DNA from: Flavobacteriaceae bacterium
GTDB taxonomy: Bacteria; Bacteroidota; Bacteroidia; Flavobacteriales; Flavobacteriaceae
Assembly (NCBI GenBank): GCA_021739635.1
Contig: JAIPBH010000002.1
Span: forward strand, 124,001-188,000
DNA length: 64,000 bases
Direction of reading: 5' to 3'
This document shows, piece after piece, positions 17,013 to 26,091 of this stretch. Each line of letters opens with the position of its first letter. Position 1 is the stretch's first letter. Below the pieces are notes generated by a model. It searched no databases. It was not told the origin of the DNA and was given only the letters and a program-made list of their open reading frames with translations. The translations under genes and the position numbers were made by a program.

Positions 17013-17984
17013 ATGAAATTAAGAATAATCCTATGGTTTGTTGGCTTTATAAGTTTGTTAAGTCACGCACAAAATACACAAGAAAAAGTTGATGATTTAG
17101 GCCGAATAGCCATTGTGCCTTACATATCAAAACAAGTAGAGAACATTCCGCTGTCTGCAGTTAATAATTTGCAAAGTAAAATGGCTCAAATATTAACATC
17201 GCAAGGTATTGCAGGCTCAACAATGGCACTAAGTCAATTTATAATAACACCTAATATCTCAGTGCTTTCAAAAGAGGTCGTTGCCGGTGCACCGCCAAAA
17301 GTGGCTTTGGTGCTTGAAGTTGCTTTTTATATTGGTGATGGTATTAGTGGTATTAAATTTGGAAGTGCAGCAGTTACTGTTAAAGGTGTTGGGACTAATG
17401 AAAATAAAGCTTATTTATCAGCCTTTAAAAACATAGATGTCAATAATGCGCAATTGATACAACTTATTGATACTGCAAAAAAAAGAATCTTAGCCTATTA
17501 TAATGACGGTTGTGATTTTATTTTAAAAGAGGCAGAAAATTTAGCAAAACAAGACAAATTTGATGAGGCCTTATATATGTTATCGTCTATACCTGTAGTT
17601 TCAAAAGATTGTTTCAATACAGCTCAAGATAGAATAGGAGGTATTTATAAACAAAAAATTGATAGAGATTGTGATATTTTACTAAATCAAGCCACCAATG
17701 CATGGAATATAGGTCAGGATTTTGAAGCAGCAGAAAATGCAGCCGTTTACCTCAATCAAATTGAGCCAGACTCTAAGTGCTATTCTAAAGTAAAAACCTT
17801 ATCAGCAGTTATTCAAAAGGGTATTAAAATGAATACTGATAGAGAATGGTCGTTTATTGATAAGCAGCTAAAAAGTATCACAGACATTGAAAAAACAAAA
17901 TCTGATGACATGAAAGAAATTGCCTTAGCCTATGCAAAAAGCATGCCTCAAAACGTGGTGTATAATGTTAAGGGATGGTGGTGA
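17013..17984 (+). CDS. Exported CsgG-like/TPR-like protein, last gene of cluster
   Basis: 323 residues with a signal peptide ending SHAQ. Residues 28-160 (RIAIVPYIS, then a helix QSKMAQILTSQGI, then strands) have the layout of the CsgG/FlgT-like N-domain. Residues 165-300 are helical with repeated patterns resembling TPR pairs (AENLAKQDKFDEALYMLSSIP and NAWNIGQDFEAAENAAVYL) and regularly placed cysteines. It ends with VKGWW. Starts 12 bases after the DUF6175-like gene. Together with the four upstream genes it suggests an envelope complex, but no function is established from the sequence. Confidence 0.65.
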   Translation: MKLRIILWFVGFISLLSHAQNTQEKVDDLGRIAIVPYISKQVENIPLSAVNNLQSKMAQILTSQGIAGSTMALSQFIITPNISVLSKEVVAGAPPKVALVLEVAFYIGDGISGIKFGSAAVTVKGVGTNENKAYLSAFKNIDVNNAQLIQLIDTAKKRILAYYNDGCDFILKEAENLAKQDKFDEALYMLSSIPVVSKDCFNTAQDRIGGIYKQKIDRDCDILLNQATNAWNIGQDFEAAENAAVYLNQIEPDSKCYSKVKTLSAVIQKGIKMNTDREWSFIDKQLKSITDIEKTKSDDMKEIALAYAKSMPQNVVYNVKGWW

Positions 17985-18073
17985 TTGTTAAATGATAATA
18001 CAAGTTTTTTTCAGTAATTAAAACCAATATGGGTATTATTATTAACTATATTAATAATTTTAAATAATATTTC

Positions 18074-19810
18074 ATGAAAAATAAAATTCTTACTTTTTTA
18101 TTTCTTATTACATCATTTATTTGTACATCACAAGTTCTTTATAGTGATGAATTTAATCAAGGAATTAATAATTTATCATCTTCATCATCTTTAACAACCT
18201 CTTTAAATAACAACACCCTACAAATTGTAGGTAATGGAACATCAAGTGCTTGGGAAAGTTTGGCATATGCTTTCCATAATTCTGGAATTAATACTAGCAT
18301 AAATGCAGCCTCAAATCCTAAATTTTATATTAAAGTAAAGGCTGAAAATGCTCCACAAATGAGAATAGATTTAAAGGATGTTAATGGTTATTCAACCAGT
18401 GCTTACTCAGCATTTATTGTTCCAAATGCTGATTATCAAATTTTTGAAATAGATTTTACTGGAAATTTAGTAGATGGCGGCTATGGTGGGCCATGTACCT
18501 CTGGACCTTGTTCTTTAGATGCAACACAATTAACGGGAATTGCCATTTATTTAAATGCAGGAACTGGAGCATATAGTGGAACAATAAACATTGAATGGTT
18601 GTCATTGGGTGAGCCATTGGAAGCATTACCAAACACAGATTTAAACCTTAAAAATGCTAAAGTTGTGGGATATTTACCTGACTATAGATTTAGTTTAAGC
18701 AGTCAAATTGATTACACTAAATTGACTCACTTAATGATTTGTTTTGCAAATCCTGATTTTTATGGAAATTTACAAATTGGTAATTTTAATCAAGTAATGA
18801 TTGATGCTAAAACCCAAAACCCGAATATTAAAATTTTATTGTCATTAGCAGGTGGTATAGACAGTAATTCAATATCAGCATATTATTGGTCTAACCAAAT
18901 AGATAATCCTGCCAACAGAACGGGGTTTATTTCAAATATTATTAATTATATAAATACATACAATTTTGATGGCGTTGATATTGATTTAGAATTTGATTTG
19001 GTTACTTCAGGGTATAGTGATTTTGTTTTAGAATTGAATGCGGCATTAGATTTACATAATAAATTAATAACAGCTGCATTTCCAAAAGTATATTACCCTA
19101 ATTTAACTCAACAAGCCTTAGAGACTTTTGATTTTATAAATTTAATGGCTTATGATAATAATGGTTTTTGGAGCTCAACACCTGGCCAACATAGTTCATA
19201 CGCTTTCGCTCAAGACAATATTACGTTTTGGAATACCATTGGAAACATAAGTGGAGAAAAATTAGTTTTAGGGGTCCCTTTTTATGGGCATAATTTTGAT
19301 ACAACTCAATTTGTAACCTATGGTGAAATGGTAGCTTTAAATCCTAATTATGCTGATACTGATAATGTAGGAAACACCTTTTATAACGGAAGACCTACAA
19401 TAGAAGATAAAGTACAATTGGCATATAACAAAGCGAGTGGCATTATGATTTGGGAATTGGGTCAAGATTCCTTTTCTCAATATTCATTATTAACAACAAT
19501 TCACGAAAAATATACAGCTCTAAACGTTACAACAACAGGATTAGGAAGTAATGCTGTAACGTTATCTCTAGAAGACCATTTAGCACACGAAAATTTAATA
19601 AACGTTTACCCAAACCCAACAGAAGGATTATTAAATATAAAATCAGCCGAGAAATTTAATAATATTATTGTTTATAGTACATTAGGTAAAGTTGTTTATA
19701 AAACAAAATCGGGAAATTTAGATTTATCCCATTTACCAAAGGGATTATATTTCTTGAGTCTAATATCAGAAAACAATAAAATACTTACAAAAAAAGTAAT
19801 GAAAAAGTAA
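18074..19810 (+). CDS. Secreted GH18 chitinase-like glycoside hydrolase with T9SS sorting domain
   Basis: 578 residues. Signal peptide (about 1-20). Residues 21-180 form a beta-sandwich carbohydrate-binding-like domain. The GH18 domain spans about 190-480: VVGYLPDYRF first strand, LLSLAGG, and the catalytic DxxDxDxE motif complete as DGVDIDLE (D299, D302, D304, E306 as acid), LMAYDNNG and a late MIWELGQD. A type IX secretion C-terminal domain follows from about 510 (NVYPNPTEG, GLYFLSL, KKVMKK). Likely an extracellular chitinase or endo-N-acetylglucosaminidase; the intact catalytic motif argues against a lectin role. Single gene; possibly controlled by the LytTR receptor at 20.8 kb (inference). 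Confidence 0.9.
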   Translation: MKNKILTFLFLITSFICTSQVLYSDEFNQGINNLSSSSSLTTSLNNNTLQIVGNGTSSAWESLAYAFHNSGINTSINAASNPKFYIKVKAENAPQMRIDLKDVNGYSTSAYSAFIVPNADYQIFEIDFTGNLVDGGYGGPCTSGPCSLDATQLTGIAIYLNAGTGAYSGTINIEWLSLGEPLEALPNTDLNLKNAKVVGYLPDYRFSLSSQIDYTKLTHLMICFANPDFYGNLQIGNFNQVMIDAKTQNPNIKILLSLAGGIDSNSISAYYWSNQIDNPANRTGFISNIINYINTYNFDGVDIDLEFDLVTSGYSDFVLELNAALDLHNKLITAAFPKVYYPNLTQQALETFDFINLMAYDNNGFWSSTPGQHSSYAFAQDNITFWNTIGNISGEKLVLGVPFYGHNFDTTQFVTYGEMVALNPNYADTDNVGNTFYNGRPTIEDKVQLAYNKASGIMIWELGQDSFSQYSLLTTIHEKYTALNVTTTGLGSNAVTLSLEDHLAHENLINVYPNPTEGLLNIKSAEKFNNIIVYSTLGKVVYKTKSGNLDLSHLPKGLYFLSLISENNKILTKKVMKK

Positions 19811-20050
19811 AATTTATAATAAGGCAAGCATATATAAAAAACATCTTTTTCAGATTTTAATAAATCATAAATATTTAAATAAAGGTTTTTATAAAGCTAA
19901 TATAGGCTTTAAAAAGTTGTTTTTTATACTATTCTGTATACATATAAATGATTTTAATTCATATAGTAATAAAAAATAGTTGTTTATAAGATTGAAAATT
20001 CAACTATTAAATGGATTGTTAATTAGTTTTTTAACTATAATCATTAAATC

Positions 20051-20674
20051 ATGAAAAAACAATTTAAAAGTTTTAGTTCAGGAATAATTTTAAAATTATC
20101 ATATTTTAAAAAAAACTATTTTGAATTTATAAGTTTTGGTTTTATAAAATTATTGGGACTTATTTGTTTTAGTATATTTTGTATACTGCTTACAGATTGT
20201 GATGAAACAGGTACTACTACCGAGGTTCAATGTGATTTTACTAATATGGATGCGTATTTTCCCGATGCCACAACAACAGGAGGTTATACATCATACATAG
20301 AAACTGTCACTGCAGATGACCAAAACATTGTTTTTACAGGTATTATAAACGATACATACCCTATAAAGATTACGTTTTCAACTAGAACTGGCGTTGGTTC
20401 GTATAATTTTGGAGCAGATCCCTTAGGTAAAATAACTATACAAGGATTAACTTACCGAACTGATCATACAGCGTATTATAATAATTCTTATTCCTTTGTA
20501 CCAGGAGGCTTATTAGATATTACAAGTTATGAAGGAGGTTGTAAAACGCTTAGTGGTTCAAGTTATATAGAAGCCTGGGCAGCTAGCAATCAGTTAAATA
20601 GAGACATACAATATTTTATTAAAGTTGTATTTGAGAATATTCCTTTAGATGGAAATACATATGTTATAAATTAG
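20051..20674 (+). CDS. Hypothetical exported protein
   Basis: 207 residues, family unknown. The N-terminus is unusually long and basic (about 25 residues with several Lys and Phe) before a hydrophobic segment at about 31-48 and a Cys in the LLTDC context. The lipobox is imperfect because Asp precedes Cys, so lipidation is uncertain; it could instead be a signal anchor. The mature part is beta-rich with many Thr, Tyr and Gly, a repeated CDFT...GGCK pair of cysteines, and an IKVVFENI strand, like small calycin-type or lipocalin-like surface proteins of Bacteroidota. Convergent with the 7TM-LytTR gene. Confidence 0.6.
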   Translation: MKKQFKSFSSGIILKLSYFKKNYFEFISFGFIKLLGLICFSIFCILLTDCDETGTTTEVQCDFTNMDAYFPDATTTGGYTSYIETVTADDQNIVFTGIINDTYPIKITFSTRTGVGSYNFGADPLGKITIQGLTYRTDHTAYYNNSYSFVPGGLLDITSYEGGCKTLSGSSYIEAWAASNQLNRDIQYFIKVVFENIPLDGNTYVIN

Positions 20675-20767
20675 ATTAATAAAGTACATGAATTTTATTT
20701 ATCAAATAATTTTTTTATGTTATGTCTTACTAAAAACACTTATTTTAGATTATAAGTACTTTATTTT

Positions 20768-22453
20768 TTAGTTGTCTGTTTTTAAGGTTTCAAAAACGTC
20801 TTTTACAGCCTCTTTATGGTTTCGTGAAATGTTAAGAGACTTACCATCCTTTAAAAGCAATGAATTAGCTTTAACTATTTTTACGTATTCTGAATTAACA
20901 ATTGTACTTCTGTGAATTTGTATAAACGTAGAAGCAGGTAATATGCTTAATGCCCATTTAATTGTATTTCTGTCTATTTCTGGTCTTGGTTTATTGTGCA
21001 AATAAAATTCTAAATAGGGCCCATCAGATTTTATATATTGTATGTTGCTAGTGTGCAATTTGGCTTTGCTTTTTAACACAATATTTAGATGTGTATTAGG
21101 TTTTGTGTCAATGATGGTTTTAAGTTTTTTAGTATGGCTTTTTAAGTCTAAATTTTGTTTTTCTAAAGCTCTTTTTTCTTTTTCAATGGTATTTTTATTT
21201 TTATAAATACTAATAAACTGTTGTATCATAACAATAGATAGTGTTATAATTTCTAAACCAAAACCCAATAACATAGGATGAATGGGGAATACAGATTCGT
21301 CTATAATACCATATTCAATAGCTAAATAGAGTGCGGCCCCAAGAATAATAAAACTAAAGGCAATAAAGAAAATGTTTGCATAAATAGGTTTAGATTTTAA
21401 AGCTCTATAAGAAGCTATAAAAACCAATATAAAAATCGATAGAAATATGATGTATGTTATATTGAGCAATACAATGGTGTATGTTTTATAAAGACCAGAA
21501 AACAATATCCAACCTAAAATTAAGCCAATAAGTAGTTTGTTACAAAACCTAAGATATCTTAATATTTTAGGAGAGTGTGCTTTAATATTTAAAAATATAC
21601 TCAAGAATTTATTGGCAGCTATAGCAATAAGCAACATTAAAATAACTCTCGAGTAATTATTAAAATGCTTGGCGTTAGGGTATAAATATTCAAAAGAAAA
21701 TCCTAATGCCGTAAATAAATATAATGCCATAAAAAAGGCATACAAGCCGTAATAAATAAATATTTTACTTGGAAGTAATAGGCCTATTAAAAGCGATGCA
21801 AAAGCTATAATAAATAAAACACTAAAATAGAAGCTATAATATATGTTTTGTTTGGTTTCTTCAACTTCAAAACGATCTTTATTCCATAAATACAAAGGGA
21901 AACTTACCGAAGCATTTCGCTTATCAACCATTAGAAAATAGTTGGTTTCTTCTAATTTTTTTTTTAACGGAAAAATAAAACGTCTATTTTTATAAACTCT
22001 ATTGCTAAAAGTTTGATTTCTATCGCCTCCATAACCAATTTTGTTATAGATGGAACCTGTTTTTTCAAACAATAGTACATTATCTATGTGAGGATTGTTA
22101 AGTTCTAATAGCAAGGGGCTTTTATGAGATTTCCAGTTAATTTTAAAGTGTATCCAAAAATAATCTTTAGAAAAACCTTGACTTGGACTCTCTTTTGCTG
22201 GTAATAAGCCATTATTGCTTATTAAAGAATCAGCTTTTTGCACATTCAAGTTTTCAGAAGTTTTATATATACTTGTATAGGTTATAAAATCTATCTTATT
22301 TAGAATATCTATATTCTTATTTAAACTCTTTTTGTTTTGTGCTGTAACAGTTGTTATTAGTACATGACTAAAAAAAATAGTAATTACATATACTGGAAAA
22401 GTATATTTCTTAAAATAGTAATAATACCTTAACAGGTAATTTCTTTTCTCCAT
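20768..22453 (-). CDS. 7TMR-DISM membrane receptor fused to LytTR DNA-binding domain
   Basis: 561 residues. After an N-terminal membrane segment (about 15-38) there is an extracytoplasmic sensor domain (about 50-190, DISMED2-like: YFWIHFKINWKS, LLLELNNPHIDNVLLFE). Seven membrane segments follow (about 205-420), then a coiled coil (IEKEKRALEKQNLDLKSH, about 425-450) and a C-terminal LytTR domain (IKSDGPYLEFYLHN, FIQIHRSTIVNSEYV). The protein therefore joins a receptor directly to a transcription factor, without phosphorelay. The DISM module is often linked to carbohydrate sensing; the GH18 gene next door fits that, but this is inference. Confidence 0.88.
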   Translation of the reverse strand: MEKRNYLLRYYYYFKKYTFPVYVITIFFSHVLITTVTAQNKKSLNKNIDILNKIDFITYTSIYKTSENLNVQKADSLISNNGLLPAKESPSQGFSKDYFWIHFKINWKSHKSPLLLELNNPHIDNVLLFEKTGSIYNKIGYGGDRNQTFSNRVYKNRRFIFPLKKKLEETNYFLMVDKRNASVSFPLYLWNKDRFEVEETKQNIYYSFYFSVLFIIAFASLLIGLLLPSKIFIYYGLYAFFMALYLFTALGFSFEYLYPNAKHFNNYSRVILMLLIAIAANKFLSIFLNIKAHSPKILRYLRFCNKLLIGLILGWILFSGLYKTYTIVLLNITYIIFLSIFILVFIASYRALKSKPIYANIFFIAFSFIILGAALYLAIEYGIIDESVFPIHPMLLGFGLEIITLSIVMIQQFISIYKNKNTIEKEKRALEKQNLDLKSHTKKLKTIIDTKPNTHLNIVLKSKAKLHTSNIQYIKSDGPYLEFYLHNKPRPEIDRNTIKWALSILPASTFIQIHRSTIVNSEYVKIVKANSLLLKDGKSLNISRNHKEAVKDVFETLKTDN

Positions 22454-22634
22454 ATTTTTAAAGGGAAATAAAAAATTAGAAAAAGGGGTTTGTAAAAATA
22501 AACATTTAATATAAAAAGATATGCTTTATAATGTGTTTTTAAGTTTAAAAATTATTATCAAATGATAGATGCTTTTATACTTAATTCAAATATTTAAAAC
22601 CATAATCTATGCATTTCAGATAAGTAGTATTTTA

Positions 22635-23501
22635 TTAATTTGGTTCAATATGAATTAATACATGACCTAAATTAGGCATTTCTTTTCGTAAATAATCTTT
22701 TAAATTATGAGCAATTTCATGCCCTTCTTTAACAGAAATCTTAGCATTAACAATGGTATGTAAATCTACATGAAATTTCATTCCGGCTTTACGAACAAAA
22801 CATTTTTCTGTACCTAAAACACCAGATACTTCCATAGATTTTGTTCTAATTTCAATTATTAGGTCGTCATATAGTTGTTCATCCATAACCTCGCCCAATG
22901 CTGGTCTTAAAATTAAGTAGCTATTATATAAAATAAAAGCAGAAGCTAGTAAAGCTGCCCAATCATCAGCAGTTTCATAACCTTCTCCAAAAATAATTGC
23001 TATTGAAATTCCAATAAAAGCCATTATAGATGTTATGGCATCACTTCTATGATGCCAAGCATCAGCTTTAAGGGAAGAGCTATTGGTTTGTTTACTTTTC
23101 TTAATAACTATTTGAAATGAGATTTCCTTCCAAATAATTAATAAACCTAATATTATTAACGTCCAAGATTTTGGAGTTTTATGAGGCGTTTGAATATTTT
23201 GAATACTTTCATAAGCTATAATTGTAGCAGAAAAAACCAGAAAGGCCACTACGGTAAAGGTAATTAGTGGTTCAATTTTGCCGTGCCCATAAGGATGATT
23301 TTCATCTGCTGGGCGTTTAGCATATTTAAATCCTAATAAAACTAAAATTGAAGCAAAAATGTCTGTTGTAGATTCAATAGCATCTGCAATTAATGCATAA
23401 GAATTGCCAAAAAATCCAGCAAGCCCTTTTATTATAGCTAAAAGAGTGTTTCCTATGATACTAAAGTAAGTAGTTCTAATTGCGGTTCGCTCGTTAGTCA
23501 T
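22635..23501 (-). CDS. Cation diffusion facilitator (CDF) transporter
   Basis: 288 residues. Six membrane segments and a C-terminal cytosolic domain typical of the CDF family. Metal-site residues are visible: ALIADAIESTTD in TM2, HPYGHGKIEP in the loop, and the TM5 motif WHHRSDA (HxxxD). The C-terminal domain (VDLHTIVNAKISVKEGHEIAHNLKD, HVLIHIEPN) is the usual dimerisation/metal-sensing fold. It exports divalent cations such as Zn, Fe or Mn against protons; specificity cannot be read with confidence. It is on the strand of the redox operon upstream but 137 bases apart, so may be separately transcribed. Confidence 0.92.
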   Translation of the reverse strand: MTNERTAIRTTYFSIIGNTLLAIIKGLAGFFGNSYALIADAIESTTDIFASILVLLGFKYAKRPADENHPYGHGKIEPLITFTVVAFLVFSATIIAYESIQNIQTPHKTPKSWTLIILGLLIIWKEISFQIVIKKSKQTNSSSLKADAWHHRSDAITSIMAFIGISIAIIFGEGYETADDWAALLASAFILYNSYLILRPALGEVMDEQLYDDLIIEIRTKSMEVSGVLGTEKCFVRKAGMKFHVDLHTIVNAKISVKEGHEIAHNLKDYLRKEMPNLGHVLIHIEPN

Positions 23502-23638
23502 TTTTAGTTTTTCTATACCTTATTTATTAAGGGTTTTAACAATATAAAATACGCCTATCTTTAACAGCATCAAAAATACTACTTATTTTATAGGTAGAGT
23601 TAAAGATGCTTAAGTAAAGAAAAAGAAAATCTAAAACT

Positions 23639-24193
23639 TTATATTTTTGGTTGTAACTCCAATTTAAAGGATATTTTAATTTCTTCAGATATTTTGTTTT
23701 TAACAATATTTGGTATTTTTATGTCAAAATCTGAAGCTATTACCTTAAAGCTTCCAACTATGCTAATAGTGTTGTTAGTATTCATTGAAACTTTTATTGG
23801 AGTATCTTTAAGCTGTTTTGTTTTACCATGAAAGTTTAGCTCACCAATTATTTTAAAAGAACTATTAGTTTCTAAATTATTAAAAGAGAAGTTTTCTATT
23901 TTACCTTTAAATGTAGCTTTTGGATAGGTGTCAGATTCGGCATAGTTCTCATTGAAATGTTCTTCCATGAGAGCATTCTTAAACCGAAATCCTTTTACCA
24001 TTATTAGTACTGCAAGATCACCGTTATCAGTATTTAAAATAGCAGTAGCAGCATTGTTATTGGCTGCTACTGCTTCAAAAGAGGGTACAGAAGCTTCAAA
24101 GCTTACTGTTCCAGTTTTTGTTAAAAATTTGTTTTGACAAAAAATATTAAGGCTTAATAAAGCGATAATATAGGTTACTTTTTTCATTTTCAT
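23639..24193 (-). CDS. YceI-family periplasmic lipocalin-like protein
   Basis: 184 residues with a signal peptide (ending near CQN, residue 21) and one YceI beta-barrel domain (VSFEASVPSFEAVAANNNAATAI, MKGFRFKNALMEEHFNENY, YPKATFKGKI, GELNFHGKTK, FKVIASDFDIKIP). YceI proteins bind amphiphilic lipids such as isoprenoid quinones in the periplasm. It is the last gene of a run with a c-type cytochrome, a DUF5777 barrel and a cupredoxin, which supports a quinone or electron-carrier role (inference). Confidence 0.9.
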   Translation of the reverse strand: MKMKKVTYIIALLSLNIFCQNKFLTKTGTVSFEASVPSFEAVAANNNAATAILNTDNGDLAVLIMVKGFRFKNALMEEHFNENYAESDTYPKATFKGKIENFSFNNLETNSSFKIIGELNFHGKTKQLKDTPIKVSMNTNNTISIVGSFKVIASDFDIKIPNIVKNKISEEIKISFKLELQPKI

Positions 24194-24234
24194 TTTTTTA
24201 TAATGAAATTAAGCGCAAACAAACTGAAAATTAG

Positions 24235-24597
24235 TTAGTTTTCTAAAAAGCCTTGATCAACCCATTGCTGAATTAAGTTTCTATTTGTTTGAGACATTAA
24301 TCCACTTTGAGGCATTGGATTTGCAGTATTGTTTATTCTTGATATTAGCCCTCTAGTTTCTACAGCACTTTTTACTTGTGAATATGTTGTTAATGACATA
24401 GGTGCGCTGTTTGAAGTAGGACTGCCATGACACGAATTGCAGTTATTGTTTATTATATTTTTTATAGTTCCATTGTAAGTAACACTTGTTGGATCTGGAT
24501 CTGGATCAGGGTTTGGACTTAAATCATCATCACCACCTGAACAATTAAATAGCAATAAGGTTATTGCAAAAGCATAGGTTAAATTTTTAAATTTCAT
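24235..24597 (-). CDS. Monohaem c-type cytochrome lipoprotein
   Basis: 120 residues. Lipoprotein signal with Cys19 (FNCS), then an acidic linker with four Pro-Asp pairs encoded by a short hexamer repeat (24495-24520), then a small cytochrome c domain: CNSCH haem site with C53, C56, H57, and a likely axial Met95 in NPMP. The domain is only about 80 residues, minimal for class I. Anchored to a membrane, it could transfer electrons between a periplasmic donor and the cupredoxin encoded two genes upstream. The gap to the DUF5777 gene is 25 bases. Confidence 0.85.
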   Translation of the reverse strand: MKFKNLTYAFAITLLLFNCSGGDDDLSPNPDPDPDPTSVTYNGTIKNIINNNCNSCHGSPTSNSAPMSLTTYSQVKSAVETRGLISRINNTANPMPQSGLMSQTNRNLIQQWVDQGFLEN

Positions 24598-24622
24598 AGC
24601 ATCTATTTTTAAGTTAATTTAT

Positions 24623-25495
24623 TTAAAATGTTCTACTTAGGTTAAAACCAAAAAAGATATCACCTGTAGACCAATCGCCCGAACCTTGGCTTAAAAACCC
24701 ATTGGTATTCATGGCTTGTGCATTTGAAAAATGGAGTTGAAACACATGTCCACCAGTTTCTAAATCAAATCCTATGGATAATGGATTTTTAAATGGAGAG
24801 TCACTGACTCTATTGAGGTGCCAACCATAATCTGCATTTATTGACCAGCGTTTGGTAAGCTTGTATCTGCCTCCAAAACCCAAAGCGTATTGAGATTTGT
24901 CTTGATTTATTAATTCAATGTAATTGTCATGAAAGAAAGTAGGAGCTAACTCAACTGAAAAATTGGTATTTATTTTTCTTGAAATTAATAGTTGTAATGT
25001 ATATCCTAAACGGTCATTAAATTGTAATGTTGGTATATTGTCTTTTTCTAAAGCACTATTTATTGTAAGTGAATTAAAACCTACTATTGTAAATGGGAAA
25101 CCATTTTCCTTTTGCCTGAAAAGCCTATATTTAATAGATGTTTCATATATTTTTAAATAAGAACTTCTGGATACACCAATATTAAATGCATCAGAAATTC
25201 CGAAAACAAAATTTAAACGTGTTACGGCATTGTCTAATCCAAAAAAAGTATCAAATCCATCTTCAATACTTCCAAATCTGTGTGAAACTATAAAAAGTAA
25301 TTCTTTTTTTCCTGCAAGTTTTGTGGATTCAAAATTTACAATTTTAAGACCTTTAAAAGCAGCTTCAGCATATTGAGGATCTAATGAGTCATTGTCAATT
25401 TCTTTTAATAAATCGTCTTGGCAGTACATTAATATTGGAAATACAAGAAATAATATTTTAATAAATTTTATATGATGTTTTTTAGTATGTACCAT
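24623..25495 (-). CDS. DUF5777-family outer membrane beta-barrel protein
   Basis: 290 residues with a signal peptide (cleavage near CQDD, residue 25). The N-terminus DPQYAEAAFKGLKIVNFEST followed by ELLFIVSHRFG is characteristic of the DUF5777 family, and the rest is alternating amphipathic strands ending with Phe (NLSRTF), as expected for an outer membrane barrel. Function is unknown; in this operon it is between the cytochrome and the cupredoxin genes, with only 2 bases to the latter, so it could be the pore or outer membrane anchor of an electron-transfer unit (inference). Confidence 0.85.
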   Translation of the reverse strand: MVHTKKHHIKFIKILFLVFPILMYCQDDLLKEIDNDSLDPQYAEAAFKGLKIVNFESTKLAGKKELLFIVSHRFGSIEDGFDTFFGLDNAVTRLNFVFGISDAFNIGVSRSSYLKIYETSIKYRLFRQKENGFPFTIVGFNSLTINSALEKDNIPTLQFNDRLGYTLQLLISRKINTNFSVELAPTFFHDNYIELINQDKSQYALGFGGRYKLTKRWSINADYGWHLNRVSDSPFKNPLSIGFDLETGGHVFQLHFSNAQAMNTNGFLSQGSGDWSTGDIFFGFNLSRTF

Positions 25496-25497
25496 AA

Positions 25498-26070
25498 TTA
25501 AAGTTTTACAAATTGTTTAGTATGACTTACGTTTTGAGAGCTTATTTTTAAAAAATATATACCACTATTTAGGTTTGAAATATTAATTGAATTGTCCATA
25601 TTTTTACCAGAATAAACTAGTTGTCCTAACAAATCAAAAATTGATATAGATTTTACATTGATTTTATCTGGTAATTTTAAAAATAGTTGTGTGTAAGCAG
25701 GATTAGGTAAAATTGAAAAACTTTTTAGTGCAAAATCTTCAATTTCTAATGGATTTAATACGGTAATGGTACCTGCCATGGTAAGCGGATGAAATCCACA
25801 GCGGTAAGGGTTTGTACCAACCATATTAAATATATGCTGATAGCTACTACCTATGCCTGTTTTTGTGCCACTATTAAAAGTTTCAGTGCTTCCAACATTA
25901 CTTTGTACGGTATGAGGAAATTCATCTGTCCATGTCCAAATTACAGTGTCACCAATATTTATAGTTAAGTTAATATTGGTTCCAATTCCCATTTCCCAAT
26001 CAAGGTTATAGGTTGTTTGAGCTTGTAATTCAAACGAAAAGAATACAAGTAAGAGTAATATTGGTTTCAT
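25498..26070 (-). CDS. T9SS-sorted cupredoxin (type 1 copper protein)
   Basis: 190 residues. Signal peptide (about 1-18). A plastocyanin-like domain (about 20-106) carries all four type 1 copper ligands: H53 (FPHTV), C91 (YRCGFH), H94 and M98 (PLTMAG), with GDTVIWTWTDE before them. From about 115 a type IX secretion sorting domain follows (FSILPNPAYTQLF, GIYFLKI, KQFVKL). The protein should therefore cross the outer membrane and either be released or be attached to the surface. A copper electron carrier on the cell surface next to a cytochrome is the notable point. Confidence 0.9.
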   Translation of the reverse strand: MKPILLLLVFFSFELQAQTTYNLDWEMGIGTNINLTINIGDTVIWTWTDEFPHTVQSNVGSTETFNSGTKTGIGSSYQHIFNMVGTNPYRCGFHPLTMAGTITVLNPLEIEDFALKSFSILPNPAYTQLFLKLPDKINVKSISIFDLLGQLVYSGKNMDNSINISNLNSGIYFLKISSQNVSHTKQFVKL

Positions 26071-26091
26071 AATTTTAATTTTTAAAAATTA

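Noticed and set aside
20051-20674. Lipoprotein call
   Set aside because: Asp directly before the Cys breaks the lipobox, so lipidation is left open.
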